From Allodiplogaster sudhausi (lineage: Eukaryota > Nematoda > Chromadorea > Rhabditida > Diplogasteridae), in contig CALZFC010000077.1 of assembly GCA_945643635.1 (NCBI GenBank), positions 571,501 to 635,500 of the forward strand: a stretch of DNA of 64,000 nucleotides. Direction: 5' to 3'. The translations under genes were made by a program, and so were the position numbers. The stretch's first letter is position 1. Each line of letters opens with the position of its first letter. Below, in pieces: positions 47,671 through 58,750 of this stretch. Below the pieces are notes generated by a model that was not told where the DNA came from, made no database searches, and saw only the letters and a program-made list of their open reading frames with translations.

Positions 47671-50600
47671 ATGCCCGTGAGCGAGACGGTCTGCATGCTG
47701 CTGCTCGGTGTCGGCCACATGGCGATCGAGACGGGCTACTCGGGTTAGCCTAATTAGTATTTTTTTTTGAAATTAAATAGACTCCTTTCATCATAATTTA
47801 TATTATTAATTTAAGCATTTTTTTTTAAGATTGAGAGCATTTAAATTTTGCGCTTATGTATATTTAAAAAAAGCTAACTAGTAACAAACAAAAGCCCAAA
47901 ACATCCCTTCAAAAAGGCGGTGCCAGCATGATTCCGATAGTTAAATTAATTACTATTTGTATAATAAAAATAATTAGTACGAAACAAAAAAAAGCCAAAA
48001 TAATCGATCGCAAAACAAGGCGGCACAAGCATGATGGCGAGTGTCCTTCGCTCCGCGCACACGCTGTCGCCAGCACGCGTTGGCAAGGACGCTGGATATT
48101 ATGGGTTGGTAAAAATATTAATGTTTGAATTCGCACCTTCTTGCCTGATCATGAGCATGAGACACAACGGCGAGATACTAATGGCTTTTTTTTAAATACA
48201 CTCATGGCTTTTTGGAATTTACTAATGGTTTCTAGACATGCAAAACAGGATACATCTTACCATTATCAATGAATCAATTTATACGGTGTAACGTGGAAAA
48301 GAAATGTAAGACACGTGTTAAAAATATTATGAAAGCTACAATAAATAATAATCGAAAGTAGCAATGGGACTTTGGTTGAATAGCTACATATATCTAGCTT
48401 TATTGGTCTTTGTTGAAGGCATTAAAACTGATATTAGACAAGCCGTCATGAGCCTCGCCTACACGCTCGTCAATCTGATCACGCCGACACTGCGGCCGCG
48501 TGTGGGCACGAAGCGAATGATCTTTCTTGGTTCCCTCTAATTTCTTTTCTTTTTCTATTTCTATTACAATTTGTTCTAGTCACATTTGTATTTCTACTAT
48601 ATCTTGGTCTCTTTAAATTTCTATTCCTATTTCTATTTCATATTTAATTTCTATATCATGTGTCAAAATCAGCCTTTATTTTTCCTATTTCTATTATTTT
48701 TGTCTACAAAAAAATTATGTCTTTAAAATTAAAAAAATAAAAAAATTTTTTTTAAAGGTTCGCTCATGTTCACGCTCTTTCTCGTCTCCTTCTTCTATCT
48801 CACCGACATCTCGCTCTACATTTGCTGCGCGCTCGTTGGAATTGGCAATGGCGGTAGTCAATTTTTGTTTCTCCATTAAATGTATTTCACACGTAATGTA
48901 CAGTAGGCCACCACGAGGCAGGGGATACGGATTGATTTGAATTATTATTATTTTTTAAATTTATTTATCGACATAAAATTAATTTGAGTCGAGCTGCTCG
49001 GAATTTATTTTGAAGCGATGTTTAAGAATTTAACATCGCTCATTGACGATGTGTATTTTTATTACAGCCGATATTCATGATCCTCCAAATTAACCATAAA
49101 TTAGCAAAGTAAAATAGAGAAGAAAAATACTAATAATAATTGAGTTTTCTTCTCCGGCCACGGCGGATACCTGGTGGAGCACTCTTCAAGAAGGACAATC
49201 GAACGGAACTCGTCGCTCGCCATCGCAGTCATGGCAGCCAGGCGGGGAATATACATACATACTTCTCATTTTTAAATTATTCAGTCTGTCTTTGCAAAGA
49301 CTAATGGAGGAAAATTAGCGCGAAAGTGGCAAGATTTAACAAAGACGAGGTAGGTAATGAATATAATTTTTTAATACAATCCTTTTCAGTTCTTTACTAA
49401 GCGGTCTCGTGATGCTGCTGACGACGTCTTTGACAGAAGGCGGCCACTTGGCGAACAAGACTGCCATGGATGATGGCAAGGATGGGGACGAGGCCTATCG
49501 AATATTCAGCGATGCCGAGATTCGATACATGTTGGCTAGACTTTTTAAAATCAGCTTTGATCGTCGGATTCTGTTAGTATTTACATATTTATGTAAATGG
49601 ATAATAAATTTCAACAATAAATATACATAAGAGTAATTTATTTAGATATTAGCTGTCCACATAACAGATTCTAATTTACTGGACTCTGCTGAAGAAGAGG
49701 CATAAAATAAATAAAAAAACCCATGCACGAATCATAAAATTGAAGACTGATTATATTTTATCTTTTTCAACATATAAATCAAGGTTATACATAGGTACGG
49801 CGCATTCGCACTTCTCTCACTCGGCGCCAACATCATCTTCGCGCTTCTTCCCACCGCCGTCTCACCCGATTCGCTAAGGCGCGCCGCACCCGAGACTCGG
49901 CGTACTCTGGCGGAAAGCTTACGTATACTTACTTTTTAAATTATTCTCCAAAACTTCTCGAACTATTCCTTCCTCTGTACTAATACTTTTAATAAGCACT
50001 GGTCAATAAGCTTTAAAAACAGTTCCGTTTGGTGATACTTTTAAATTTTGCTGCCTATATTCAAGAGTCGTCAAATTCAAATTAATTTTAATTAACTAAT
50101 TAATTAATTAATTGATTAGGTAATTAATTAATTACTTGCACAGTGCTAATGGCTCGTTCGATGGCGCGCCGTCGCATGCTGCTCCTGGCCGTCTTCTTCT
50201 GCTACCTCGGCGTCTACAACTCGTTCGCCGTCTCGATCTACCCGACATCATTCGCGTTCACCAAAGTAGTGTCGCTGGCTTTTTGCCTCCAATTAATTTG
50301 CGCTAATTAATTTTTCCAAGTTTAATTAACTTTTTTTTTCTTTTCAATATTTTGGGAAAGATTAATTGACTTAAATTTTAAGTTTATGTAATTTAAGAAT
50401 AAAAATAAATTAGAAAAAAAAACTAACTTACAGTCCCTCTCCAAAAATCGCTTCCTCCCCGCGTACAGCTGGATCGCGAGCGGAGCAGCGGATATGACAA
50501 GTGAGCACCGGGAGGAATTTCCGATTGAAGAGAGATACGTATCGGAACATAATTTTAGTAAAAATTTTTTTTTTAACCGAAGCCTCCAGATTGTGCATAA

Positions 50601-51999
50601 AACAAAGGGTACTAATTGTAAGTTAGCCGAAATCAAGGCAGGGTTTCCGGTTTCCAATTAGCTGCTTTCTCTGGGGAGCCAATCCGCACTCCAGGGGCAG
50701 TACTCTTCGTACCATGCTACTTCCACTTGCGCCATCCCCATCAGATTGTGCATATTTGTAAATAATTACACCTTTTTTTTATACAATATTGTGTTAAATC
50801 TGAATCAACTATGTAACATCCAGCAAAGTATGAATAGACTTGTAGTAAATAACTTTGTTGATTTTTCGTTATACCAAATTTATACACAGTTGAAACTTGA
50901 TATTAGCCGGTTTCACAATTCACTTTCTCTCCCGGCGCATTCGTCACTTTGGCCTCTTTGGCACGGCCACGGTTGGCTGTCTCGTCTCAGCAGGTTACTA
51001 CTTATTCTTCTTCAAATATTATGTATTTTTTATGTTACCCGATTTTGTTACAGTAAAAGAAGATACTACAATTACAGCAAATTTCCTGCTAATCTTCGCG
51101 TCGACACCAAATTCGGCGTCGATGCGACCGTCCGACGAAGCGGCGCCGTGGATTCAGCCGAGGTTGTCTTTTTAAATTCTCTGAAAGGAGCCCGAAATTC
51201 TACGTTTAAATTCGCGCCCTTTTGCCTGACTCAAGAGCGAGAGAGCACATGCGATTTAGAATGGCGCGAAACTAAAATTCAAATAGGCTACGTCTCTCTT
51301 TTTAAGCTTCTGTCTCGTGCAAGGCTTTTCACATTGTCTATCAAAGCACAACAACAGTTAAAAATTGTTCCAAATTGTCTCAAACATTATTGTCCTTCTT
51401 CAAACGAGAATTGTTCCGTTCTAGCGTGACAATCTGTCTGGTCATCTCGGTACTCATCGGCGTCGCCGACTCATGCGTTTTCAACGCGCGTAATGTTATC
51501 TGCGCCCTAGTCCTGCCGGGTTTGGAAAGGGCTACTGTATTTTGGCTTTTTTTCTTAAAGAATTTCTTGAGGCTCATAAATATACTGTTTCTTTAAGGAA
51601 GAACGGATCAGGCGTTTGCAATCAACAAGTTTTATCAGGTTCCATCGTTTAGATTTTATTTTTAAAGGAAAATGTGAAAGTTACATGTAACTAATATTAT
51701 ACTTGCTTCAAATCACCTTTTTAGTCGCTAATACCCGTCTTTTTCTTCTTCGCGTCGCCGCAAATGAGCATTACAGCCTACTTTGGCATCCTCATTGGAG
51801 GTGTGTTTTCTGTGAATCGTGTTTATTGAAACCATTGAACAAATAAAATTTTAAAATCATCATATCTAAGAAGTCAGAGATAACAAGAACTATATGTTTA
51901 GGTTTGATAGTTGGCGGCTCGCTCTACTTTTATGTTGCCATTGGAATCGTGAGACGCGAGCGAAGAGATGTGAGCAAAGCGTCGTCAAACTGCGAATAA
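47671..51999 (+). CDS. UNC-93/MFSD11-like transporter-family protein
   Basis: Fifteen exons in phase: 47671-47743, 48020-48104, 48438-48529, 48758-48853, 49145-49241, 49390-49530, 49795-49922, 50144-50265, 50434-50500, 50907-50993, 51078-51162, 51425-51489, 51598-51638, 51725-51800, 51902-51999; 450 residues, about the size of MFSD11. UNC-93 family members are polytopic membrane proteins of the major facilitator fold; worm UNC-93 is a regulatory partner of two-pore potassium channels. Family landmarks: LLLGVGHMAIETGYS at the start, GKDAGYYGQAVMSLAYTLVN, ALVGIGNG, GGYLVEHSSRRTIERNSS, LLLAVFFCYLGVYNSF followed by YPTSFAFTK, and VADSCVFNARRTDQAFAINK. A polar loop (EGGHLANKTAMDDGKDGDEA) lies between membrane segments 4 and 5 or so. 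The intron after 49241 begins with GC rather than GT. The stop codon overlaps an AATAAA (51995-52000). Substrate is unknown. Confidence 0.9.
47870..48035. repeat. Tandem duplication of an intron-exon junction
   Basis: About 47880-47937 (ACAAACAAAAGCCCAAAA...AAGGCGGTGCCAGCATGATTCC) is a diverged copy of about 47978-48036 (GAAACAAAAAAAAGCC...AAGGCGGCACAAGCATGATGG), which contains the real acceptor of the exon at 48020. Confidence 0.75.
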
Positions 52000-52592
52000 A
52001 GGAAACAAAACACTTTTGTTTCTATTGAATTCGCGCTTTTTTTGCCTGACACAAGAGAGCGCATGTGATTTAGAGAGATGTGACTAGAATGGTCAGGAAA
52101 ATTCAATGGATGAGATCTTATAGTTTTTTGCAATTTGTTAAAGATATAATTTTAATAAGTGTCCTCGATTGATCAACAATATATATTTTTCCTTCATTAC
52201 TGTCCTCATTTAGTTTTCAACTTATAGTTTTCTGGTACGTTGAATAATAGTCATTTTCCTTGTGGTTTTTATTACTAATATTTCGTGCAATGAGGATACA
52301 CAGCTTCGAAACAACGGCAACAAATCAGGTGTACGTGAAGAATTATACAAAGTTAGATCAACAGGATATGCCTGGCCAAGCCTAGAAATCTTTACAAATA
52401 CATAGTGGAAAGTCGTGAAAGAGTCGGCGAAAAGAGTGAGAAGCATGAGAGTGAAAGAAAGAAAGCGAGATAGAGAGAGAGAGAGAGAGATAGAGAAAGG
52501 TAGTGAAAGACAGGCAGAAATAGAGAAAAGGGAAGTGTGAGAAAGAGAAGAGAGAGAGAAAGAGAGAAATACAGGAAGAGCGAGAGGAAGAA

Positions 52593-53245
52593 TCACCGGG
52601 TTCCAGGAGCCCGAAGACATTTCGAACTCGTGATGGCTGGTGGATTCATGACAGCAGGCATGCCGCCGACGATCCATGCGGTGCCTGTCGCATTGCACAC
52701 CAGCGTGACCATGGAATTACCCATTTGATCCTGCTCGATTACACGGTACTTGCCGCCTTCCAACTCAAAGAAATTCTGTTGTTTTCACAGAATTTTTAGA
52801 TTTTTAATTAAAGTAAATTACTCTCACCTCGATCGGCTGCCCCATGCAAACAAGCGTTAGAGTTCTGCATCCATTGCCGTTCGTCCCATTGGTAATCGTC
52901 ATGAAAGGCTTCTCATCCTCGGCCCACGCCACAGTGTCCACCATCGCTGGTGTGCACCGTGAGCAGGCTGTAGAGACTACTGATTAGAGATTATTATGAT
53001 ATAAACAATTTTACTGTAACATTTTTCACTAATATACACATTTTCATTGCATTCCAGAGGCAACACGAACGCCTTTAAAAAGGAACACTAAAGAATTTTC
53101 CTAACAATATCATTTGTTCTCTCGCCGTTGTGTCAGGCAAAAAGGCACAAAAGGCACGAATTCAGGATTATTAAAAAGGAGAGGAAGAAGAAAAAAAACT
53201 GACCAAGCGTTGGCTTCGGCGTTTTCGGATTGCTTACCAGTTCAC
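52593..53245 (-). CDS. C6-domain (DUF281-like) secreted protein, 5' exon missing
   Basis: Minus strand exons 53245-53204, 52967-52828 and 52775-52593, in phase, at least 121 residues ending at TGA. The first is a Pro/Thr linker (NPKTPKPTL). It is followed by CSRCTPAMVDTVAW, TITNGTNGNGCRTLTLVCMG, then SMVTLVCNATGTAWIVGG and KCLRAPGTR. Spacing of CxxC, a GC..C pair, a single C before xxxxxW and a terminal C fits the nematode C6 (DUF281) pattern, a family of extracellular proteins of unknown role. The signal-peptide exon should lie between 53250 and 53420 but I could not fix it. A decayed copy of the last exon lies just upstream. Confidence 0.7.
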
Positions 53246-53491
53246 CTGCTCGAAAGTCGACGCATTATGAGAGCAGAATAGAGAATTATGCAAAGTGAGC
53301 GCAACCTACTACTATGATTGGATAAAACCAGAAAGCAATAGAAATAGTGGCAAGTAGTTCAAAATGACAAAGAAATAGTCGGTGTATAAGAGAGATGAGC
53401 ATGAGAGTGAGGATAGAAGCAGTGCGAAGAGATGGAGGGAGAGAGATAGAAAGATGTAGAGAGAGAGAGAGAGAGAGTGTGAGAGAGGGAT

Positions 53492-53665
53492 TTACGGACT
53501 AGCATTTAGGCATTTCGCAATCGTGATGATTGGCGGATTCATGACATTCGGCATGCCAGCGACCAGCCATCCAGTGCCTGCGGCATTGCACTCCAGCGTA
53601 ACCATGGAATTGCTCATTGGGCCTGGCTGCTCGATCACATCGTTGTCGTTCAACTCAAGGAAATT
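53492..53665 (-). pseudogene. Orphan last exon of a second C6-domain copy
   Basis: An acceptor (AACTACAG) and 57 codons reading NFLELNDNDVIEQPGPMSNS, MVTLECNAAGTGWLVAG and KCLNASP then TAA, clearly homologous to the last exon of the neighbouring C6 gene. The preceding exon survives only as a scrambled remnant near 53705-53750 and has lost its open frame. Probably a pseudogene left by a tandem duplication. Confidence 0.65.
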
Positions 53666-53849
53666 CTGTAGTTTTCAGAGAAATTTACAGATTCATATCT
53701 GCTATTTCGCAGTCGCACAAATCCGCTGCATGGAAAGAGCAAACAAGAATAGTGAAAAAATTTTATGTGTATTATTTTTTGAATTTAGAAAAGTATTGTT
53801 ATTACGAAAAATTAATTTAAAAAAATTGTTTTAGCTCTTGTTCGCTGGA

Positions 53850-53945
53850 TCAGGCTCATGTCCCTGCAACATGAGTCCGACCCGGGACCTCCATGTAGAA
53901 AGGCAGTGCCGCCTAAAGCACTGCCCTCCCATCTGACCACAAATA
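53850..53945 (-). repeat. tRNA-like / SINE-like fragment
   Basis: Minus-strand sequence contains GGCAGTGCTTTAGGCGGCACTGCC (given here as a description of an A-box-like inverted repeat) followed by GAGGTCCCGGGTCGGACTC, which resembles a degenerate B-box. No functional anticodon arm could be assigned. Confidence 0.3.
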
Positions 53946-54004
53946 TGTGCATGATTCTCACCTGGTATTGTTCCTCCGTGGTGTGTTGGTGAGATGGTGA
54001 TCGG

Positions 54005-54125
54005 CCAGCCTTCCTGGAGCCGTGCTCGTGTCTACTCTCTCCCGCACCCTCTCTTGAGGGGGCGGAGCGATAGAGAGGAGAGAGTGTGTCTGGCCGTTGG
54101 CCAGCCGGGATGGTGTGTGTGCGCG
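54005..54125. repeat. Imperfect inverted repeat around a purine/pyrimidine tract
   Basis: GGCCAGCC near 54003 and GGCCAGCCGGGATGG near 54098 bracket a CTCTCTCC...GGAGAGAG palindrome. Folding potential only. Confidence 0.4.
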
Positions 54126-54243
54126 GGATTCAACACTATTATAAAGCTCATTAAAGACAATCGCATTGTATTCTCGGATTGTATTTGTCTCGCTGCGCTA
54201 CTTACACTAATTCTCTTATTACAAAATATTTTCAGGCAAATCT

Positions 54244-55371
54244 ATGTTGACTACACTCATCGTCTGTCTCTGTCTTACGGCCAATATACATGCAGGTATG
54301 ACAATAATTAGAATAGATGGTTGGATAGATAAACATATTACGTTTGAGCTCAAATAGGTGTCTACATATACCGTATTTTCTCTATTAGCACCCTAGGGGT
54401 ACTATTTTTCAGTAAACATGCAGGGGAGGGGCACTAGTAGAGGGAGGGGTTCTATTAGAGGGAGGGGTTCTATTTTTCAAAGTGAGACACTAGAAGATTG
54501 ATAACAACATTTCATTTTCAAAAAAAAGAGAATCAGTGCTCGAATTCAATAAAATCATCGCTGTAACATCACTCTGGCAACATATTTTGAATAAATTTGC
54601 CATTAGGTCATTCAATTCTAGATACAGACCTAGCTGGGTATTAGGCTGTTAAGGGAGGGGGGTACTATTAGAGGGGGGTTAATAAAGGGGGGGGGGTACT
54701 AATAGAGAAAATACGATATATAAATTTCAGGTGGCATCACCAGCTCGACGATAGCGAACGATGGGAATCTTCTAGACAGCACTCGTCTCAATGAGGCCCC
54801 GACCACAACGTCATCTGCACCCTTCGACGAGGACGCTGAGCTTGCCAAGATTGCTGCATCCTGCTTCAGCTACAGCAATTTCGAGCAGCTTGCAGGCTAC
54901 ACCGTTCGGCGTGCGATAGCGCGAATACTTGGAAATGAGCTGATGCGAGAGAGCGTCGTGCCCATAGGTCTGACAGAGTTACGCGCGACTCTGAATCTGG
55001 CGCCTCTGCCTCCGTGGCAACACTTCAACGACACGGAGCCAAGTGAAAGCGACCTCGCATCTGCGCCTACCATTCAAGCCTATTACGATCTCAAAGAACC
55101 GCACTCAGTAATGAGAAGCCTTGACAGCGATTACTTGTACGAGCATAATTTAGCTGCCTCGATAGCATATTTGGATAAGCGCTTTAAATCAATTCGCACA
55201 ATTTTTAGGCGTAGGTTTGAAGAGATTCGTCGGTTGAGTGCACGACTGTTGGATTGGAAAGCAATAGATCGAATGATTGACGAGTTTTTAGAGGTTCATG
55301 AAAGAGTAAGCAGAGCAGTTTCGCGAATGACACCAAGGAGAGACAATGAATGCTGGGATGCAGCTGATTAG
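54244..55371 (+). CDS. Secreted 230-residue protein, unknown family
   Basis: Exon 1 54244-54295 encodes a signal peptide (MLTTLIVCLCLTANIHA) and joins in phase to exon 2 54731-55371 (213 codons plus TAG). The mature protein has a Ser/Thr-rich start (APTTTSSAPFDEDAEL), only two cysteines (AASCFSYSNF, and NECWDAAD at the very end), a helical middle (GYTVRRAIARILGNELM) and a basic, amphipathic C-terminal half (RFKSIRTIFRRRFEEIRR, LEVHERVSRAVSRM). I recognise no domain. The single intron of 435 bp is almost entirely a TIR element (54369-54718). A polyadenylation signal AATAAA lies at 55469. A plausible acceptor (TATTTTCAG) lies 8 nt before the ATG, suggesting trans-splicing or a 5' non-coding exon. 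Confidence 0.75.
54369..54718. mobile_element. Short TIR element (MITE), copy 2
   Basis: Same terminal sequence as 12803-13238 (TACCGTATTTTCTCTATTAG; the right end has one mismatch, ATACGATA), 350 bp, with an interior of GGGGGTACTATTAGAGG-type sequence shared with copy 1. It sits inside the only intron of the 230-residue secreted protein gene. Confidence 0.85.
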
Positions 55372-55620
55372 ATGAATTATACCATGTGTATATCTTATTC
55401 ATCTCTATGTCATGGAAGAGAGCGAAAACTCGACCCCCTTATTCATTCTGTATAGTGCTTAAACATCGAATAAACTGATTCCCCATTCTCGTCCACATCC
55501 ATTTTATCTTGTTTAGATGCCAATGCGTTCTACGGTCGTAATGAGACATGTTTCTTTATCACTTGCGCTTCTCACTCTCTCTTTCTCAAATTTACTCTTA
55601 CTCCCCGGTTGCGGAGAGAT

Positions 55621-55659
<39 letters not shown>

Positions 55660-56930
55660 GTTCTAGCTCTCCTCTTCTTGCATTCTAGATCTCTCTCTCT
55701 CTCACCAAACTTTCTAACTACAAGATTTAAAATGCCTCCAAAAAATCTTCCCATTCTTATCAGATATCATTTTTTTTCCATACACACAAAGTTTTCCATG
55801 AACAAGTCTTCGAATCCGTGAAGCCCTCCGAAAATTATTCCCTAAACGCTAAATATGATATCTAATTATGTATATCATTTCATCCCTTAATTCATCAGTC
55901 ACCGTTTTGTCTTCTAATTATATGAATTAAAGTTGACATCCAAAAACCACCGGGCCATTTCTTCCAATAGCTAATTGTGTTCGATATAAGAGGAATATCT
56001 AAAAAAAAAAACTCTTTTTCAAACATTCTTTTATGGACATGAGATCGAGAACGGGGAAAGATGTGTTAGTCAGGTACCTTTTGTCGGCAGATTAATTGGA
56101 TGCATGGACATGCAAAATCTTTGAAACTGCATTATTTTCCGAGTTCACAAAGCAGATAAATGGAAAGTTTAATGTTAAATCGGTTCTCATGTACGCATCG
56201 AGATTCCTCGTGTGTAGGTGGAGTGTTCGTCTTCTTGGCCTTTGAGGCATTTTCTCATTTTAACATGGCCTTTGCGAGGGAAAATCTGAACGCACGTGTC
56301 TTTTCCACATCTTGCATGCATTGTCTTTTGAGTGGGAATTTTCAACAAATATTTTATTATTAGGCGTTCGGCTCAAGTAAACGTTTAATTCATTTTCTGA
56401 TCTTTTAATGAGAGTAAATCAGATGAGAATATCTAATGATTAATGGACATTCGAGTTCTCCTGGGAGTATTTCACTCAAAAGTGCGCACGCGCTCTCACT
56501 GCACAGGAGTGCGTGTAGTTCGGCACGAATCCAGCATTAAAAACAGCATTCTCGCGTTCCAACTTTTTATGTAATTGTTTTTCCCTTCAAAATTTAACTT
56601 TTTAAATTAGCTCTGAATATGTGCTTTAGAACTACTAATTGTGTTTGCTGACAGTGAGCTTCATTTTCTCTGAGATATTGATGAAAAGTCTTCTTTAAAG
56701 ACTTTTTTCATTAAAAATAAAATCAGCTTTTGCCAAAACGTGACCGGCGGATTTGCCTGCAGTCATACAGCCATATATTATGATGACCAGAGAGAAATGA
56801 TGAGTAGTGGGGTCGTTAACGATTAATAATTATCATTTATATTACAAAAAAGTGTGCCTTCTTAGGGTATAAAAGCTAATTCTTAATAGCAAATTCATAT
56901 ACCTACATAATTAGAGAACCTACTTAGCAT
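55372..56930. other. Intergenic
   Basis: CT array at 55620-55700 and otherwise AT-rich sequence with short unsupported frames. No gene seen. Confidence 0.5.
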
Positions 56931-58750
56931 TGCTTGATGATTATGGGCCGGGGTTGCGCGGAGCGGCGTGGTGGGCGGTGGGAGTGAGATTTTCGAGTGG
57001 GGTTTTTTTAGGATGAAAAATGAATATTGGGGCTACGATATGGTATGGGTTTGGAATTTTTAGGATTTGGTTTTGGGGTCGGCGCCGGCGGTCAAAATTG
57101 GAACTTTTCCGCGCGAGGTTGCGCTGAGTTGGCCACTTTGAGCGTTTGCATCTTTTGTTTCGGAGAAGATGGGAAGCTGGAAAAATTGTGACTGATAGAG
57201 CATGTCTTCAAGATTAATAGGACACAAATTGGGCGAATTCCGCCCGAGGGTCTTTCCTGTGGGCGTGGCCAAAGTTTTACCCCGTTTTTTGGCCCTTTTT
57301 TGCTCTGTATTTGCTCACTATCGAAAATTCTGTTCGTACGATTTTCGATTCTCGCACACATATGATGTAGTATTTCAAGGCGCTTCTTCTGATCTATTGA
57401 TCTGCTCCATAGCCATCCTAGATCGATAGATACAGGGCAAAAACAGGCGGAACCATTTTGTTAGGAGCGAACATTTGGAAAATCAATACTCGGAGATTTG
57501 GGATTGGAGCAGGATAAGACATTCAGAATATTGTACAGTTTTACGAGGGCTTTCATATGAGCCTACTCTCGTTTGACTGGGATTCCGGAAAAGTACCCTG
57601 AGGGGACCGTGAAATGTCAAATTTTTGGGAGGCTTTTCCACGGCTGTTTCTTCTCGCCCTTTGTTGTTATGGCAACAAGTTGTTATGGCCGAACCTGGGT
57701 CGTTAGAAAATCTGCGTGCGATGAAAATGCACCAAAAAGCCACAAAATAATTCATATCTCGAATATGCCTGAACAAATACAGACGACCAACCTATCATTC
57801 GAAAGCTAATTTTAGGCTCTATTTGAATAAAAATATGCCCCAAAAAGTGTCAGTGATAGCTAAGGTCGAAAAAGTGCCCTCAACATTCTAACCACAAAAG
57901 TAGATCAAAAACGTCGTTGTATGAAAACGTTTTGTATGAGAAAGTTGTTCGTCTTCTCGAGAGCTACAGAATCATATATAACATGTTGCCATAACGTCAA
58001 TACCCGAGTAGAAACAGCCGCGGAAATGACCTCCCAAAATTTCGAGATTTCACGGCCCCCTCAGGGTACTTTCCCGGAATCCCAGCCAAACGGGAGTAAT
58101 CTCATTTCAAAGCTCTCGTAAAACTGTATAATATTCTAAATGTCCCGTACCGCTCCAATCCCAAATCTCAGAGTATTGATTTTCCAAAGTTTGCTCCTAA
58201 CAAAATGGGTCCGCCTGTTTTTTCCCTGTATCTATCGATCTAGGACGGCTATGGAGCAGTTCAACAGATCAGAAGATGCGCCTTCAAAAACTACATCATA
58301 TATGTTCGAGAATCGAAAATCGTACAAACAGATTTTGAGAAAGTGAGCAAATACAGAGCAAAAAAGGGCCAAAAAACGGGGTAAAACTTTGGCCACGCCC
58401 ACAGGAAAGACCCTCTAGCGGAATTCGCCCAATTTGTGTCCTATTAATCTTGAAGACATGCTCTATCAGTCACTATTTTTTCCAGCTTCCCATCTTCTCC
58501 GAAACAAAAGATGCAAACGCTCAAAGTGGCCAACACAGCGCAACCTCGCGCGGAAAAGTTCCAATTTTGACCGCCGGCGCCGACCCCAAAACCAAATCCT
58601 AAAAATCCCAAACCCATACCATATCGTAGCCCCAATATTCATTTTCCATCCTAAAAAAAACCCCACTCGAAAATCTCACTCCCACCGCCCACCACGCCGC
58701 TCCGCGCAACCCCGGCCCATAATCATCAAGCAATATTACCTACTTCGATT
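56931..58750. repeat. Palindromic satellite, unit 1
   Basis: Two inverted arms of about 740 bp (about 56931-57675 and 57985-58735) share GCGCGGAGCGGCGTGGTGGG and its complement at their outer ends and TTTCCGGAATCCCAG-type sequence further in, separated by a roughly 310 bp non-repeated spacer. Open frames in the arms occur in mirror pairs on the two strands and recur in each unit; they have no recognisable domain. Confidence 0.9.
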
